Shown: positions 5,390 through 14,034 of the stretch, piece by piece | Layout of the letters: every line of letters begins with the position of its first letter | Numbering within the stretch: the stretch's first letter is position 1 | Assembly: GCA_947459055.1 (NCBI GenBank) | Contig: CANHCG010000011.1 | Location: forward strand, 1-14,079 | Direction of reading: 5' to 3' | Origin: Cytophagaceae bacterium | GTDB taxonomy: Bacteria > Bacteroidota > Bacteroidia > Cytophagales > Spirosomataceae | Length of the DNA stretch: 14,079 nt | Position numbers and translations under genes: made by a program | Notes under the pieces: generated by a model | The model's database searches: none | Seen by the model: the letters and a program-made list of their open reading frames with translations, nothing else | Told to the model about the DNA's origin: nothing

Positions 5390-8300
5390 TGCTTCTTCGT
5401 AATCACCAAGGTTATATCGTCAGGATTATGTTGGCCGCCCAACCAAGCATCCACCGCCTCCATGATAGCTGCGTGTAAATCTTGAATGGAGGCGTGTCCA
5501 TGTTGTTGGATCAATGCCGCCAACGCCTCATAATCAAACATCTCCCCCCCTAAATTAGGCGCCTCTGGAATTCCATCCGATAATTGAACGAGCACATCCC
5601 CTTCCTCAAAAGGCCGAGTAATTAAATCAAAGGTCTCATTTTTCAAGCCCCCCAAAGGCAAATTGATTTGCTGAATCTCCTCTACCAATCCGGTCTTGGC
5701 CACAAAATGATACATCGGTGGCATGGCTGCTGAAGCTAAATACATATGATCCGAATCAAATTTGGCGATATTTAAACTCATCCGTAAAACACCCAAATCC
5801 ACGCGCTTAATCACTTTGTTCAATTGCCCCAAGATCAAATTTGGCATTTTCGGCTCAATTCCATTTAACCCGGCTTTGGTGATGGAAACCATCATCCCTG
5901 AAGTCGTTCCGTGACCAGTTGCATCCCCACAAACTACAAATAAGGTTCCATCCTCTTGCTCAAAAAAGTCATAATAATCACCTCCTACTTCCGTAGATGC
6001 TCTAATAAAGGCATGAATAGCTAAATCTTTCCGCTTGGGATATTCTTTGGGCAACATACTTTTTTGTAAATCCTGAGCTGCCTTTAACTCCGAATTTTTA
6101 CGTCGCTCCTCCATTTTCTTTCGCTGAATATGCTCTCGGTAAACCACAAGATAACGGATAGCGAAGCCCACCATGAGGATATACAATCCAAATGCCCACC
6201 AAGTCAAATACCAAGGAGGTAAAACCTTAATGCGAATACTTGCCCCCTGCTCATTCCACACCCCATCATTATTCGAACCCTTTACTTGGAACACATATTC
6301 CCCAGCAGGTAAATTTGTATAGGTCGTAAAGCGACGATCCCCACAATACACCCAATCCTTATCATAGCCCACCAAGCGATAGGCATATCGATTCTGCGTA
6401 GCATTTCTGAAATTTAGGGCAATAAAATCAAATGATACTACCTTTTCATCCGCATTGAGGACAATCTGACTATCTAATTGATCATCATCCAAAATCCAAT
6501 TCTGCTTATTGGTTTTCAAACTTTGAATTAAAATGCGAGGAGCCAATGAATTATCACGAATATCCTCTGGATTAAATACGCTAACCCCATTTACCCCCGA
6601 AAATATGATTTCTCCTAGGTCATTTTGAAATGAACTATTCGCATTAAACTCAAATCCTTGAACCCCATCCGAAGGAGTGAAAATCCGCAAATCATCCGTC
6701 TTAGGATTCAAGCGAACAATTCCATAATTCGAACCAAGCCACATAAATCCAGCTTTATCCTTGTAAATATCGTAAAAGGAGGAGGTCATCAATCCATTTC
6801 GCTGGTTTAAATATGAGATTTTCTGCGTCTTAATATCATATTTCAAAATCCCACTTCCGTAGGTTGGGAAATAAAAATAACGCCCCTCATGCACGGTAAA
6901 CGAACTAACTACGGTTTTACCTCCCAAGCCCATCGGCTTTTGGGTAATCCGCTGAATTTCATTGGACCGCTCGTTCCAGCGATAGAGGTGGTTTAGTGAG
7001 AATAGATAGGTGTAATCTGTATCCCGAGAAAACACCCGAACTGAATCTGGCATTTGACTAATCTTCTCGGCATAATCTCTAAAAATGGGTTTTCCATTGG
7101 CATCAGAAAGCCATTGCACTCGGTAACCTCCTTTAATTAAATCTCCCGAACGCGTCAAATAATGTGAAAGCGATCCCAAATATTTTTTCATATACACACT
7201 ATCCGGAATCGGGATCTTGAACAAGGTAAATGATTTATCCTTTGGTTTTTTTATGAATAATTTACGCCCTTCCTTCGTATTCACATATAGCCAAATATTC
7301 CCGTGTAAATCACCTCGAATGTGATACAATGGGTTTACATCCGCTTCCCCACGCATCACAGGAACTAAGGTTTTTTGATTCGTTTTTCGATCGATAAAAG
7401 CCACGGAATTTTGACCCGCATCCGCATTTCCTATCCATAAGTTTTGATCCTTATCGATGTAGCCGCCCCAAGTACTGTAAAAGCCTAGTCCTACATTTTT
7501 CGTGGCCTCTTTCGCATATAAACCAAATTTATTTTTACCTGGGTCATAAGATAACAAACCATAGGTGTCCGTACCGATCCAAATGACTCCATTTTTATCT
7601 TGTAAAATGCGATCAAAACGACATTTATCTAAGCGAATTTCGTTGGTATTCGTCAATAATTTCCATTGCTGATTTGCAAATTGATAGACATAAATTCCGA
7701 CCCCAATTGCTGAAAACCAGACTTCCCCTGATTTTTTATCCAACATTAAACTTGGAATCGTCACTTTCGATAAATCCAATCCAGGTAATTGTACTTTATT
7801 TACCTGATAGGTATTAGCAACTTTCTTAAGTTCGAAAATTCCTTGTTGGGTGCCCAGCCAATACCTCCCTTGGCCCAAAGAAATAGCATCAAAACAGGTA
7901 TTTTGCTCTGCAGGCTGGTTTGTCCTTAAGGATTGAAAAACGATTTTTTCTGTCCGAATATCGAAAACCTTTAGGCCATTCCCTGTTGATAAAAGTAAGG
8001 TTCGGTCATCCAAAGGACTGATGGAGAAAATAACTTGATCGGCTAATTCCAGTTTAGCATTTCGAATCAGCGTTAGGGGAGCCATGGCACGTTGTTCCCC
8101 AGTCGATAAATCGACCCGCAATAATCCCAGCCCATTTGTCGCGCACCAAAGTATTTTTTGATTAGATTCTAAATGCAAAGAAAGAACCGCCCCATAAGCA
8201 CTCGGGAGGATGGCTACCTTTAACTTTTTCTTTAAAATTTCTCTAGACTTATTCTCGAAATTTTGAAATTTACCCGTTTTCTTATTTAACCAAGAAATAT

Positions 8301-8619
8301 TACCCAAGGAAGTCCCCAAGATCATATCCCCATTCTTTTTCTCGGTTAAACTCATTACCCAGCCTCTGGCTAAGGTCGTCGAGTCATCTAAAAAATGGGT
8401 GTATTTTTTGAATGTATACCCATCATAGCGATCCACTCCATCCATCGTACCGACCCATAAATAGCCTAGGCGATCTTGATGAATATCGAACACAGAACTT
8501 TGTGACAATCCCTGCTGAATCGTCAAATTTTCAAATCGGATATTCTCTCTTTTTTGCGCAAATCCATGCGTAAAGAATAGGGAAAATACGGAGGCAAGCC
8601 ATAGAGCCTTTAAATTCAT
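5386..8619 (-). CDS. Propeller-Y_Y_Y-TM-SpoIIE (PP2C) sensor phosphatase A
   Basis: A 1077-residue exported sensor. A signal peptide (1-21, ending HGFA) precedes a large reg_prop beta-propeller ectodomain. Recognisable blades include GLSQSSVFDIHQDRLGYLWV near residue 37 and the later ones VIWIGTDTYGLLSYD, FMWLGSNYGIVRLN and IIFSGVNGVSVFNP. A Y_Y_Y domain (about 735-800, with YRLVGYDKDWV and YVFQVKGSNNDGVW) leads to one membrane helix (about 803-826), a charged coiled linker and a cytoplasmic SpoIIE/PP2C phosphatase (about 850-1077). The metal aspartates are present: Asp881 (GGDYYDF), Asp899 (GDATGHG), Asp1015 (LSDG) and Asp1067/1068 (NPDDIT). Propellers of this type usually drive hybrid histidine kinases, but here the output is a serine phosphatase, presumably acting on the neighbouring STAS protein. 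It starts 9 bp after the STAS stop. The propeller ligand cannot be read from sequence. Confidence 0.9.
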   Translation of the reverse strand: MNLKALWLASVFSLFFTHGFAQKRENIRFENLTIQQGLSQSSVFDIHQDRLGYLWVGTMDGVDRYDGYTFKKYTHFLDDSTTLARGWVMSLTEKKNGDMILGTSLGNISWLNKKTGKFQNFENKSREILKKKLKVAILPSAYGAVLSLHLESNQKILWCATNGLGLLRVDLSTGEQRAMAPLTLIRNAKLELADQVIFSISPLDDRTLLLSTGNGLKVFDIRTEKIVFQSLRTNQPAEQNTCFDAISLGQGRYWLGTQQGIFELKKVANTYQVNKVQLPGLDLSKVTIPSLMLDKKSGEVWFSAIGVGIYVYQFANQQWKLLTNTNEIRLDKCRFDRILQDKNGVIWIGTDTYGLLSYDPGKNKFGLYAKEATKNVGLGFYSTWGGYIDKDQNLWIGNADAGQNSVAFIDRKTNQKTLVPVMRGEADVNPLYHIRGDLHGNIWLYVNTKEGRKLFIKKPKDKSFTLFKIPIPDSVYMKKYLGSLSHYLTRSGDLIKGGYRVQWLSDANGKPIFRDYAEKISQMPDSVRVFSRDTDYTYLFSLNHLYRWNERSNEIQRITQKPMGLGGKTVVSSFTVHEGRYFYFPTYGSGILKYDIKTQKISYLNQRNGLMTSSFYDIYKDKAGFMWLGSNYGIVRLNPKTDDLRIFTPSDGVQGFEFNANSSFQNDLGEIIFSGVNGVSVFNPEDIRDNSLAPRILIQSLKTNKQNWILDDDQLDSQIVLNADEKVVSFDFIALNFRNATQNRYAYRLVGYDKDWVYCGDRRFTTYTNLPAGEYVFQVKGSNNDGVWNEQGASIRIKVLPPWYLTWWAFGLYILMVGFAIRYLVVYREHIQRKKMEERRKNSELKAAQDLQKSMLPKEYPKRKDLAIHAFIRASTEVGGDYYDFFEQEDGTLFVVCGDATGHGTTSGMMVSITKAGLNGIEPKMPNLILGQLNKVIKRVDLGVLRMSLNIAKFDSDHMYLASAAMPPMYHFVAKTGLVEEIQQINLPLGGLKNETFDLITRPFEEGDVLVQLSDGIPEAPNLGGEMFDYEALAALIQQHGHASIQDLHAAIMEAVDAWLGGQHNPDDITLVITKKQ

Positions 8620-8628
8620 CGGTACAAA

Positions 8629-8970
8629 TTAAAAATTTGTCATCGCATCCTCTTTGTCAGCAAAAACGGTGGAATACTTTGTTAATCCCATGATTTTAAA
8701 GGTTTTATCGACGATTGGCGCTAAATTATAATAGCCTAATTTTCCATCGGTTTCTTGAAGTTTCTCAATAATCTCGATGAGAATGGAAACGCCAATACTA
8801 TTAACAACTTTGGTATTAGCTAAATTTAAAAGGATTTTATTTTTACCGTTGGAAATATGTTCCATGCATACAGATGAAATCATTTCACCGCCCACATTGT
8901 TCAAATACCCGTCAGTTTCAAGGATAATTACATTATTTTCTTCTAGTACATTTACTTTAAATTCGCTCAT
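8629..8970 (-). CDS. STAS-domain anti-anti-sigma (RsbV/SpoIIAA-like) antagonist
   Basis: A 113-residue single STAS domain, the usual size for RsbV/SpoIIAA. It opens with FKVNVLEENNVIILETDGYL, and the central KILLNLANTKVVNSIGVSIL aligns with the phosphorylation loop normally written DSSGLG. Ser58 in NSIG matches the phosphoserine of RsbV (Ser56), but the preceding Asp is Asn and the LG after the glycine is VS. The loop therefore departs from consensus while keeping its acceptor. In the known scheme, the unphosphorylated STAS protein captures the kinase and frees that kinase's other partner. Its ATG overlaps the kinase stop by 4 bp, the usual kinase-antagonist pairing, and it lies between the two phosphatase genes. 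Confidence 0.9.
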   Translation of the reverse strand: MSEFKVNVLEENNVIILETDGYLNNVGGEMISSVCMEHISNGKNKILLNLANTKVVNSIGVSILIEIIEKLQETDGKLGYYNLAPIVDKTFKIMGLTKYSTVFADKEDAMTNF

Positions 8971-9383
8971 GATTCTTTCTTTTTTGTCATTGTTACGGTA
9001 GTGCCTTCTTTCGTCGACTCAAACTCAACTGTATCCATTAATTCTTGTATTAACTGTAAACCCCAGCCTCTTTTTCGTTCATCGGTACCCACTTTGTTTT
9101 CAATTTTGGGTATCTCCACATTCGATTTATCAAATCCAATGCCCTGATCTATCACCTTAATGACCAATGAATCCTCTTCCAAAATGAAATGGATAAAAAT
9201 ATTATTCTCTGCCCTTGAATGTTCAAAAGCATTTATGCAGGCCTCAATGAGTGCCATGCTAATTTCAGCTGCCTTGTCGTCGCTCAAATCCATGTGCTTA
9301 GCTACCACCTCAGCGGTATTAATAGCGACTAGCTCCATGTCTGGCAAGATGGGCAGCTTCAATTCAATTTTTGGTTTTCCCAT
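8967..9383 (-). CDS. RsbW/SpoIIAB-like serine kinase (GHKL ATPase, anti-sigma type)
   Basis: A 138-residue GHKL-fold ATPase of the anti-sigma kinase type. The N box is intact in ALIEACINAFEHS (Glu47, Asn51, His55), as are the G1 box VIDQGIGFD (Asp79, Gly81, Gly83) and the G2 box RGWGLQLIQELMD (Gly106, Gly108). It should therefore bind ATP and phosphorylate its STAS partner. It ends MTKKKES with no extra domain. It starts 3 bp after the stop of phosphatase B, and its stop overlaps the STAS start. In Firmicutes such kinases sequester a sigma factor. No sigma gene is present here, so the held partner may be encoded elsewhere or may not be a sigma factor. Confidence 0.9.
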   Translation of the reverse strand: MGKPKIELKLPILPDMELVAINTAEVVAKHMDLSDDKAAEISMALIEACINAFEHSRAENNIFIHFILEEDSLVIKVIDQGIGFDKSNVEIPKIENKVGTDERKRGWGLQLIQELMDTVEFESTKEGTTVTMTKKKES

Positions 9384-9386
9384 AGC

Positions 9387-12300
9387 TTATTTTGTTTTTT
9401 TTATGATAACAATCGTAATATCATCCGGTGTAATTTGGCCGGCTAACCAATTTTGGCCCAGTTGAATTAATGCCTCTTTAATTTCATTTGCCGATTTATC
9501 AGCGTGGCGTAAAATACATTCCTCCACGGCCGGATAACCCAATTGAACCCCTTCTAAATTAGGCGCCTCAGGTAATCCATCTGAAACAATCACAAATAAA
9601 TCTCCTGTCTCAAAAGGTCTTTCAACTTGATCAAAGGTCGCTCCATACAAGCCCCCCAGTGGTAATCCACTTAGTTGGATTTCTTCCACTCCATTCGTTT
9701 TCGCCGTGTACAAATAACACGGTGGCATCGCTGCAGAACTTAAAACCAAGCTATCATTCTTGACATGAACGATATTTAAACTCATGCGTAAAATTCCTAA
9801 ATCGACTTTTTTAACAAGTCGGTTTAAATCAAATAGCATTTTATTCGGTTCATCTAAAGGAAGACCTATTAATCCAGCTTTCGTGATCGAAACTAACATC
9901 CCCGCGGCCGTTCCATGACCCGTAGCATCTCCACATACTGCGATGAGCGTTCCATCAGGTTGGGGATGAAAATCATAATAATCACCGCCAACTTCAGACG
10001 ATGTCTGCAAATAAGTGGCTATATCAAAACCTAAATTGGTAGGTAATTGCTTAGGCAGCATTCGATTTTGCAAATCCTTAGCGGCCTCTAATTCTGCCAT
10101 TCTGCGCTCATCCTCTGCTTTACCTCTTGATTTTTTGGCTTGATATTTTCCAAATAAAATAAATAGGTAGGCCAATAAACCCAAGTAGACTAGGTAAGCA
10201 AAAATGGTTCGATACCACGGAGGTGAAATTTTAAATTTGACCTTTGTCTCCTCGCTTACGTGGCCCGAAGCGTCCATGGCTCTTACGTGAAAGGTATAAG
10301 TACCTTCTTTTAAATTGGTATATTCTTTTTTGAAATCTTTACTATAATCAGTCCATGCATCATCCTGGTTTTCGAGCCAATAACTAAAAGTCGTTTTATT
10401 CTCTGTTCCATATAAAGGATAGGCCACCTCAAAAACAAGATTGTTTTGAGAATAAGGAAGTGTTTCAGGAACAATGGGAACTAATTCACCGTTAGATGAA
10501 ATAGACCGAATCAATGCTTTAAATTGCTGCGCAGGTTCTTTCAAGGCCAAGGTAGGAACGTAGCGATATAATTTATTCTCTTGAGATCCAAACCAAATCA
10601 CCTCATTTTCTCCACTACCCTCTGGAAATACTTTATAACTCAATTCATCTAAATCCACTTTGAAAAAAGGATATTTCTCAAACGTGAATCCCTTTTTAAA
10701 ATCAAAATAGGTTTTGAAAAGACCTTTTTTGCAGATAAGCCAACCATACCCTGCCTCTTTGTTATACGTATAGTTCCATAATTCAGTATTAACCATTTCA
10801 TCTAAACTAAAGCCTGTATATCTTAGTTTTTGAGCTTTGGTGTCCACAATAAAGATTTTATTTGCCGAATCACATGTCGCTAAAATGTCATCTTTTAAAT
10901 AAAAAATTCCTTTTAATTGTTTGGTTTGAGCAAATGTTTTGTCCTGAGGCAGGGGTTTAAATGAACCTTGCCCTGATTGATCATAGGTAAATTGAACAAG
11001 CCCCTTTCTGGTGGATATGATAATTTTCCCGGGTTCCAACTCTGAAATATTATTGCCACTAAATTTCTCTCCCCCTATAACTTTAATTTGCTTCCAAACC
11101 TTCCCATTAAATTGATGTAGCAAAAGTCCATAAGCACTGTTACTACTATATAAAAGCGAAGGATTTAACTTAGATTGAATGGATTTATTGCTTCGGTACG
11201 AATCTGAAATCTTGAGCTTCTTCCCATTTAAAACAGCGTTGATCGAATAATTATTGGTGCAGACAATTTGATCATTAAATAAAATCAACGAACCTCCCAG
11301 CTCTTTAACATCCAAAGACTTAAACACCGATGTTTCGGTCACTGTCTTTTTAGGTATAAATTGAAATAAATCATCAGATGTTCGAATAATTAAATTTCCT
11401 TTTAGCCTAAGAATATCCGTCACACCACCTGCGATTCCATTTAAAGAAGAAAAATTAGTCAACGATGGATCAAAAGAAATTTTTGTAGCCCCCGAATTGG
11501 CTCCCCAAATATCCCCTACTCGGTCTTGCATGACATATGCTAAACCAGGTTCAGGCAAGCCTGAACTAAGGCCAACTTCAGCATTCGTGCTTAAATCTTG
11601 ATTAAGAAATAAAACACCCTTGTCATTAGTAATAATGGCAATCTTACCATTTCGCATGACTTTATCATTGATGTAAGACTTGCCTTCCATGACGTATTTA
11701 TTGGCATATGGATTATTCACCGGCAAAAATTCGCCTTTCTTCGTCATCCTTATTAAACCAATATTTCTAGAAACAAGCAGGTGATCCCCATTGTCCAATT
11801 GATAGTTTGCCTCGATCCGATTTTGAGCAAACAATTTTTCTGATCCTTTGATAACCGAAAATCCATTTTTAGCCGAGTACTTAAATAAGCCTTTCCCCCA
11901 AACTCTTAAATAAACTCCATCTGGTGAACTTAAAATAATATGAATATCATCCTCGAACTTATATGAACGCAAGTATTTCTTATCCTTATACAAATAAACC
12001 GCATTTTCTGTTTGAAAAAATACGGTATCCTGATGAACGGCTAATCCCCAAAATGTAGCTGAAATCTCATCCTTTTTGGGTAATTTATCAGAAAGAGATA
12101 TATACTCATTTTGACCAAATTTATTTTTTTGTAAATAGCCAAAATTAACTCCTGAAAAGCCTACGTAAATCGTATTTTTTGAATCCGTGTCAGCATCACG
12201 AATAAAAGCACTCATTGGCTTTCCATTTTGTAATACCTGCCTTACCCTTTGACCATCAAATTCGATGAAACCATTTTTTACGTTCCCTACATAGATAATT

Positions 12301-12464
12301 CCTTCCTTATCTTGAAGGACAACATAATTACCAAAAGAAGAATTTAAAAAATCCCTTTTATAATGGGAAATAAAAAAATTACCTAATTCTAAATTCTTAT
12401 CGCTAGGGGTTTGGGATTGTAAACCAAATGAAATAAATAGAAATAATGCGATTACAATTTTCAT
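9387..12464 (-). CDS. Propeller-Y_Y_Y-TM-SpoIIE (PP2C) sensor phosphatase B
   Basis: A 1025-residue exported sensor and first gene of the operon. It has a signal peptide (about 1-18, MKIVIALFLFISFGLQSQ), then a divergent propeller ectodomain with blade-like pieces such as VVLQDKEGIIYVGNVKNGFI and SKNTIYVGFSGVNFGYL. A Y_Y_Y domain follows (about 690-748, YWLENQDDAWTDYSKDFK and TYTFHVRAMDASGHV), then one membrane helix (about 752-772), a charged linker and a SpoIIE/PP2C domain (about 800-1025). The metal aspartates are kept: Asp828 (GGDYYDF), Asp846 (GDATGHG), Asp962 (VSDG) and Asp1014/1015 (TPDDIT). The catalytic domain aligns with that of phosphatase A without gaps and is roughly 56% identical by hand count. 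The ectodomains look much less alike, suggesting a duplicated output with different inputs. A candidate promoter lies about 100 bp upstream. Confidence 0.9.
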   Translation of the reverse strand: MKIVIALFLFISFGLQSQTPSDKNLELGNFFISHYKRDFLNSSFGNYVVLQDKEGIIYVGNVKNGFIEFDGQRVRQVLQNGKPMSAFIRDADTDSKNTIYVGFSGVNFGYLQKNKFGQNEYISLSDKLPKKDEISATFWGLAVHQDTVFFQTENAVYLYKDKKYLRSYKFEDDIHIILSSPDGVYLRVWGKGLFKYSAKNGFSVIKGSEKLFAQNRIEANYQLDNGDHLLVSRNIGLIRMTKKGEFLPVNNPYANKYVMEGKSYINDKVMRNGKIAIITNDKGVLFLNQDLSTNAEVGLSSGLPEPGLAYVMQDRVGDIWGANSGATKISFDPSLTNFSSLNGIAGGVTDILRLKGNLIIRTSDDLFQFIPKKTVTETSVFKSLDVKELGGSLILFNDQIVCTNNYSINAVLNGKKLKISDSYRSNKSIQSKLNPSLLYSSNSAYGLLLHQFNGKVWKQIKVIGGEKFSGNNISELEPGKIIISTRKGLVQFTYDQSGQGSFKPLPQDKTFAQTKQLKGIFYLKDDILATCDSANKIFIVDTKAQKLRYTGFSLDEMVNTELWNYTYNKEAGYGWLICKKGLFKTYFDFKKGFTFEKYPFFKVDLDELSYKVFPEGSGENEVIWFGSQENKLYRYVPTLALKEPAQQFKALIRSISSNGELVPIVPETLPYSQNNLVFEVAYPLYGTENKTTFSYWLENQDDAWTDYSKDFKKEYTNLKEGTYTFHVRAMDASGHVSEETKVKFKISPPWYRTIFAYLVYLGLLAYLFILFGKYQAKKSRGKAEDERRMAELEAAKDLQNRMLPKQLPTNLGFDIATYLQTSSEVGGDYYDFHPQPDGTLIAVCGDATGHGTAAGMLVSITKAGLIGLPLDEPNKMLFDLNRLVKKVDLGILRMSLNIVHVKNDSLVLSSAAMPPCYLYTAKTNGVEEIQLSGLPLGGLYGATFDQVERPFETGDLFVIVSDGLPEAPNLEGVQLGYPAVEECILRHADKSANEIKEALIQLGQNWLAGQITPDDITIVIIKKTK

Positions 12465-12559
12465 GTAATTATTGTTATTAAATAGGTTATTATTGAACTA
12501 GGTTTAAAAATATCAATTACTAGCATTAGCATCTAAAAGAAACTAATTCGTGAAAATAA

Positions 12560-12593
12560 CAAAAATAATTATATAAAATAATAAATCACTCAA
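12560..12593 (-). promoter_or_regulatory. Candidate promoter of the signalling operon
   Basis: On the minus strand TATTTTTG (12567-12560) matches the Bacteroidota -7 consensus TAnnTTTG exactly. An upstream TTG at 12593-12591 could serve as the -33 box, but the spacer of 23 bp is longer than usual. It lies in the 130-bp AT-rich gap between the amidohydrolase stop and the ATG at 12464, leaving a leader of about 90 bases. I see no hairpin terminator for the amidohydrolase in this gap. Confidence 0.4.
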
Positions 12594-12594
12594 T

Positions 12595-14034
12595 TCAATT
12601 ATCCCGATAATTCAACGCTGGTTTACGTTGACCCAAAAGTGCCTTGTATTTAAAGCTTTCTCCCGTTCTTTTTTTCCATTCCGCCGTCGCGTCTTCGATC
12701 AATTTTGGATTTTTGAATAAATCCATCGCCGTCGATGTTAAGGTTTTGGCTGCTACCATCATACCCTTCCGACCGATACTAGTTCCACCGGCGGCAACGG
12801 CTTGCCAACTATGCGCACTCGTTCCAGGCACCCAAGTAGCTGCACCCAATCCGATCGTCGGCACGACCCAACTCACATCTCCCACATCAGTACTTCCTCC
12901 ACTCGACGGATCCGGTCTACCCGGACTAACCGATTGCGTGCTAGCCAAATCTACCAGACGCATTCCTTCTGTTTGTTGGATTTGTTTGGCAAAAGCCAAT
13001 TCCATCGGGTTCAAAACATAGCCCCCCACTTGTTGCAAATTCGATTGCATCAAAGAAGCCAATACATCATTAGGTAACATTTCATACACGCCACCTATCA
13101 ACTCCATTTCATAGCGAGTCCCCGTTCCCAAAGCAGCCCCCTCCGCCGCTTTTTGTAAACGACCCCACACATCTTCAACAATTTCCCGCTGCGGCGAACG
13201 CACATAATAATACACCTCCGCAAAATCCGGTACAATGTTAGGTGCCTTGCCCCCGTTCGTAATTACGTAATGAATTCGCGTGGTTTGAGGCACATGCTCC
13301 CTCAACATGTTAGCCATATGATCCATCGCCTCCACCGCATCTAAAGCAGATCTTCCTCGATCAGGCGAAGCCGCCGCATGTGAGGATAATCCATAAAATC
13401 TAAATTTGCCGGTTTTATTCGCCAAAGACGAGGTATTTGAAACCGAATTAACATCGTTTGGATGCCAGTGCAACATCACATCTGCCCCCGCAAAAACCCC
13501 ATCACGCACCATATATACCTTACCCGAACCTCCTTCTTCAGCCGGGCATCCGAACAACTTAATCGTCCCTTTTTGACCCGTTTCTTTCATCCAATCCCGA
13601 ATAGCAATGGCAGAAGCAACCGAAGCCGTACCAAATAAATGATGTCCGCATGCATGTCCCGCGCTGGCCCCGATGCTACGCTTCGTTGGAATCGAATCCT
13701 GTGACATACCAGGCAAGGCATCATATTCAGCCATAATTCCTATCACCGGTTTGCCTTGACCGTAGGTTGCGACAAAAGATGTCGGAATTCCTGCCACGCC
13801 AGATTCAATCGAAAATCCAGCTTGCCTAAGCGTTTCTTGCAATAATTGAGCACTCTGCTTTTCCTTATAACCCACTTCCGCAAAACCCCAGATTTTAGTA
13901 GCAATTTGACTGTAAGTTGATTCCAATTTACTTAATCGACCCAATACTTTTTTCTTTTCCGCATCCTGCGCAAGCATGGAAAGCGTCAAGAATACAAATC
14001 CCACTAAATAGACATACTTATTTTTCATCATCAT
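12595..14034 (-). CDS. Exported M20D (AbgB-like) amidohydrolase
   Basis: A 479-residue zinc-dependent amidohydrolase of peptidase family M20D, resembling AbgB (p-aminobenzoyl-glutamate hydrolase subunit) and aminoacylase/IAA-amino-acid hydrolases. An N-terminal signal peptide (residues about 1-22, ending SMLAQ) places it in the periplasm, unlike cytoplasmic E. coli AbgB. Candidate metal ligands are in GHACGHHLFG (Cys129, His131), CPAEEGG (Glu166/167), LHWHP (His189/191) and TSAHSW (His408). GSTDVGDVSWVVPT is typical of the AbgB branch. The lid domain (about 210-325) contains SSHAAASPDRGRSALDAVE and NGGKAPNIVPD. The length is normal. The start is the first of three consecutive ATG codons, and any of them would serve. 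It probably cleaves amide-linked amino-acid conjugates or short peptides. The 130-bp gap and downstream promoter suggest it is transcribed separately from the signalling operon. The exact substrate is unknown. Confidence 0.87.
   Translation of the reverse strand: MMMKNKYVYLVGFVFLTLSMLAQDAEKKKVLGRLSKLESTYSQIATKIWGFAEVGYKEKQSAQLLQETLRQAGFSIESGVAGIPTSFVATYGQGKPVIGIMAEYDALPGMSQDSIPTKRSIGASAGHACGHHLFGTASVASAIAIRDWMKETGQKGTIKLFGCPAEEGGSGKVYMVRDGVFAGADVMLHWHPNDVNSVSNTSSLANKTGKFRFYGLSSHAAASPDRGRSALDAVEAMDHMANMLREHVPQTTRIHYVITNGGKAPNIVPDFAEVYYYVRSPQREIVEDVWGRLQKAAEGAALGTGTRYEMELIGGVYEMLPNDVLASLMQSNLQQVGGYVLNPMELAFAKQIQQTEGMRLVDLASTQSVSPGRPDPSSGGSTDVGDVSWVVPTIGLGAATWVPGTSAHSWQAVAAGGTSIGRKGMMVAAKTLTSTAMDLFKNPKLIEDATAEWKKRTGESFKYKALLGQRKPALNYRDN

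Larger units (their letters stand above)
2402..12593 (-). other. Six-gene partner-switch / cAMP signalling operon
   Basis: The transcription unit runs from the candidate promoter at 12560-12593 to the terminator at 2402-2429. The junctions are, in order, a gap of 3 bp (phosphatase B/kinase), ATGA overlap (kinase/STAS), gap of 9 bp (STAS/phosphatase A), ATGA overlap (phosphatase A/cyclase) and ATGA overlap (cyclase/YitT). I see no internal terminator. Such packing argues for coordinated stoichiometry and a shared pathway, though a single transcript has not been shown. Confidence 0.8.

Noticed and set aside
8777..9465. Plus-strand open frames at 8777-9001 and 9160-9465
   Set aside because: Both are antisense to the STAS, kinase and phosphatase B genes, whose motifs are complete. 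No start signals seen.
5386..12464. Hybrid two-component histidine kinases suggested by the propeller-Y_Y_Y ectodomains
   Set aside because: No HisKA, HATPase, receiver or AraC domain follows the membrane helix. The cytoplasmic part is SpoIIE/PP2C in both proteins.
12644..13077. Overlapping plus-strand open frames within the amidohydrolase
   Set aside because: Antisense shadows of a gene with intact catalytic motifs. The two frames overlap each other and neither looks like a protein family.
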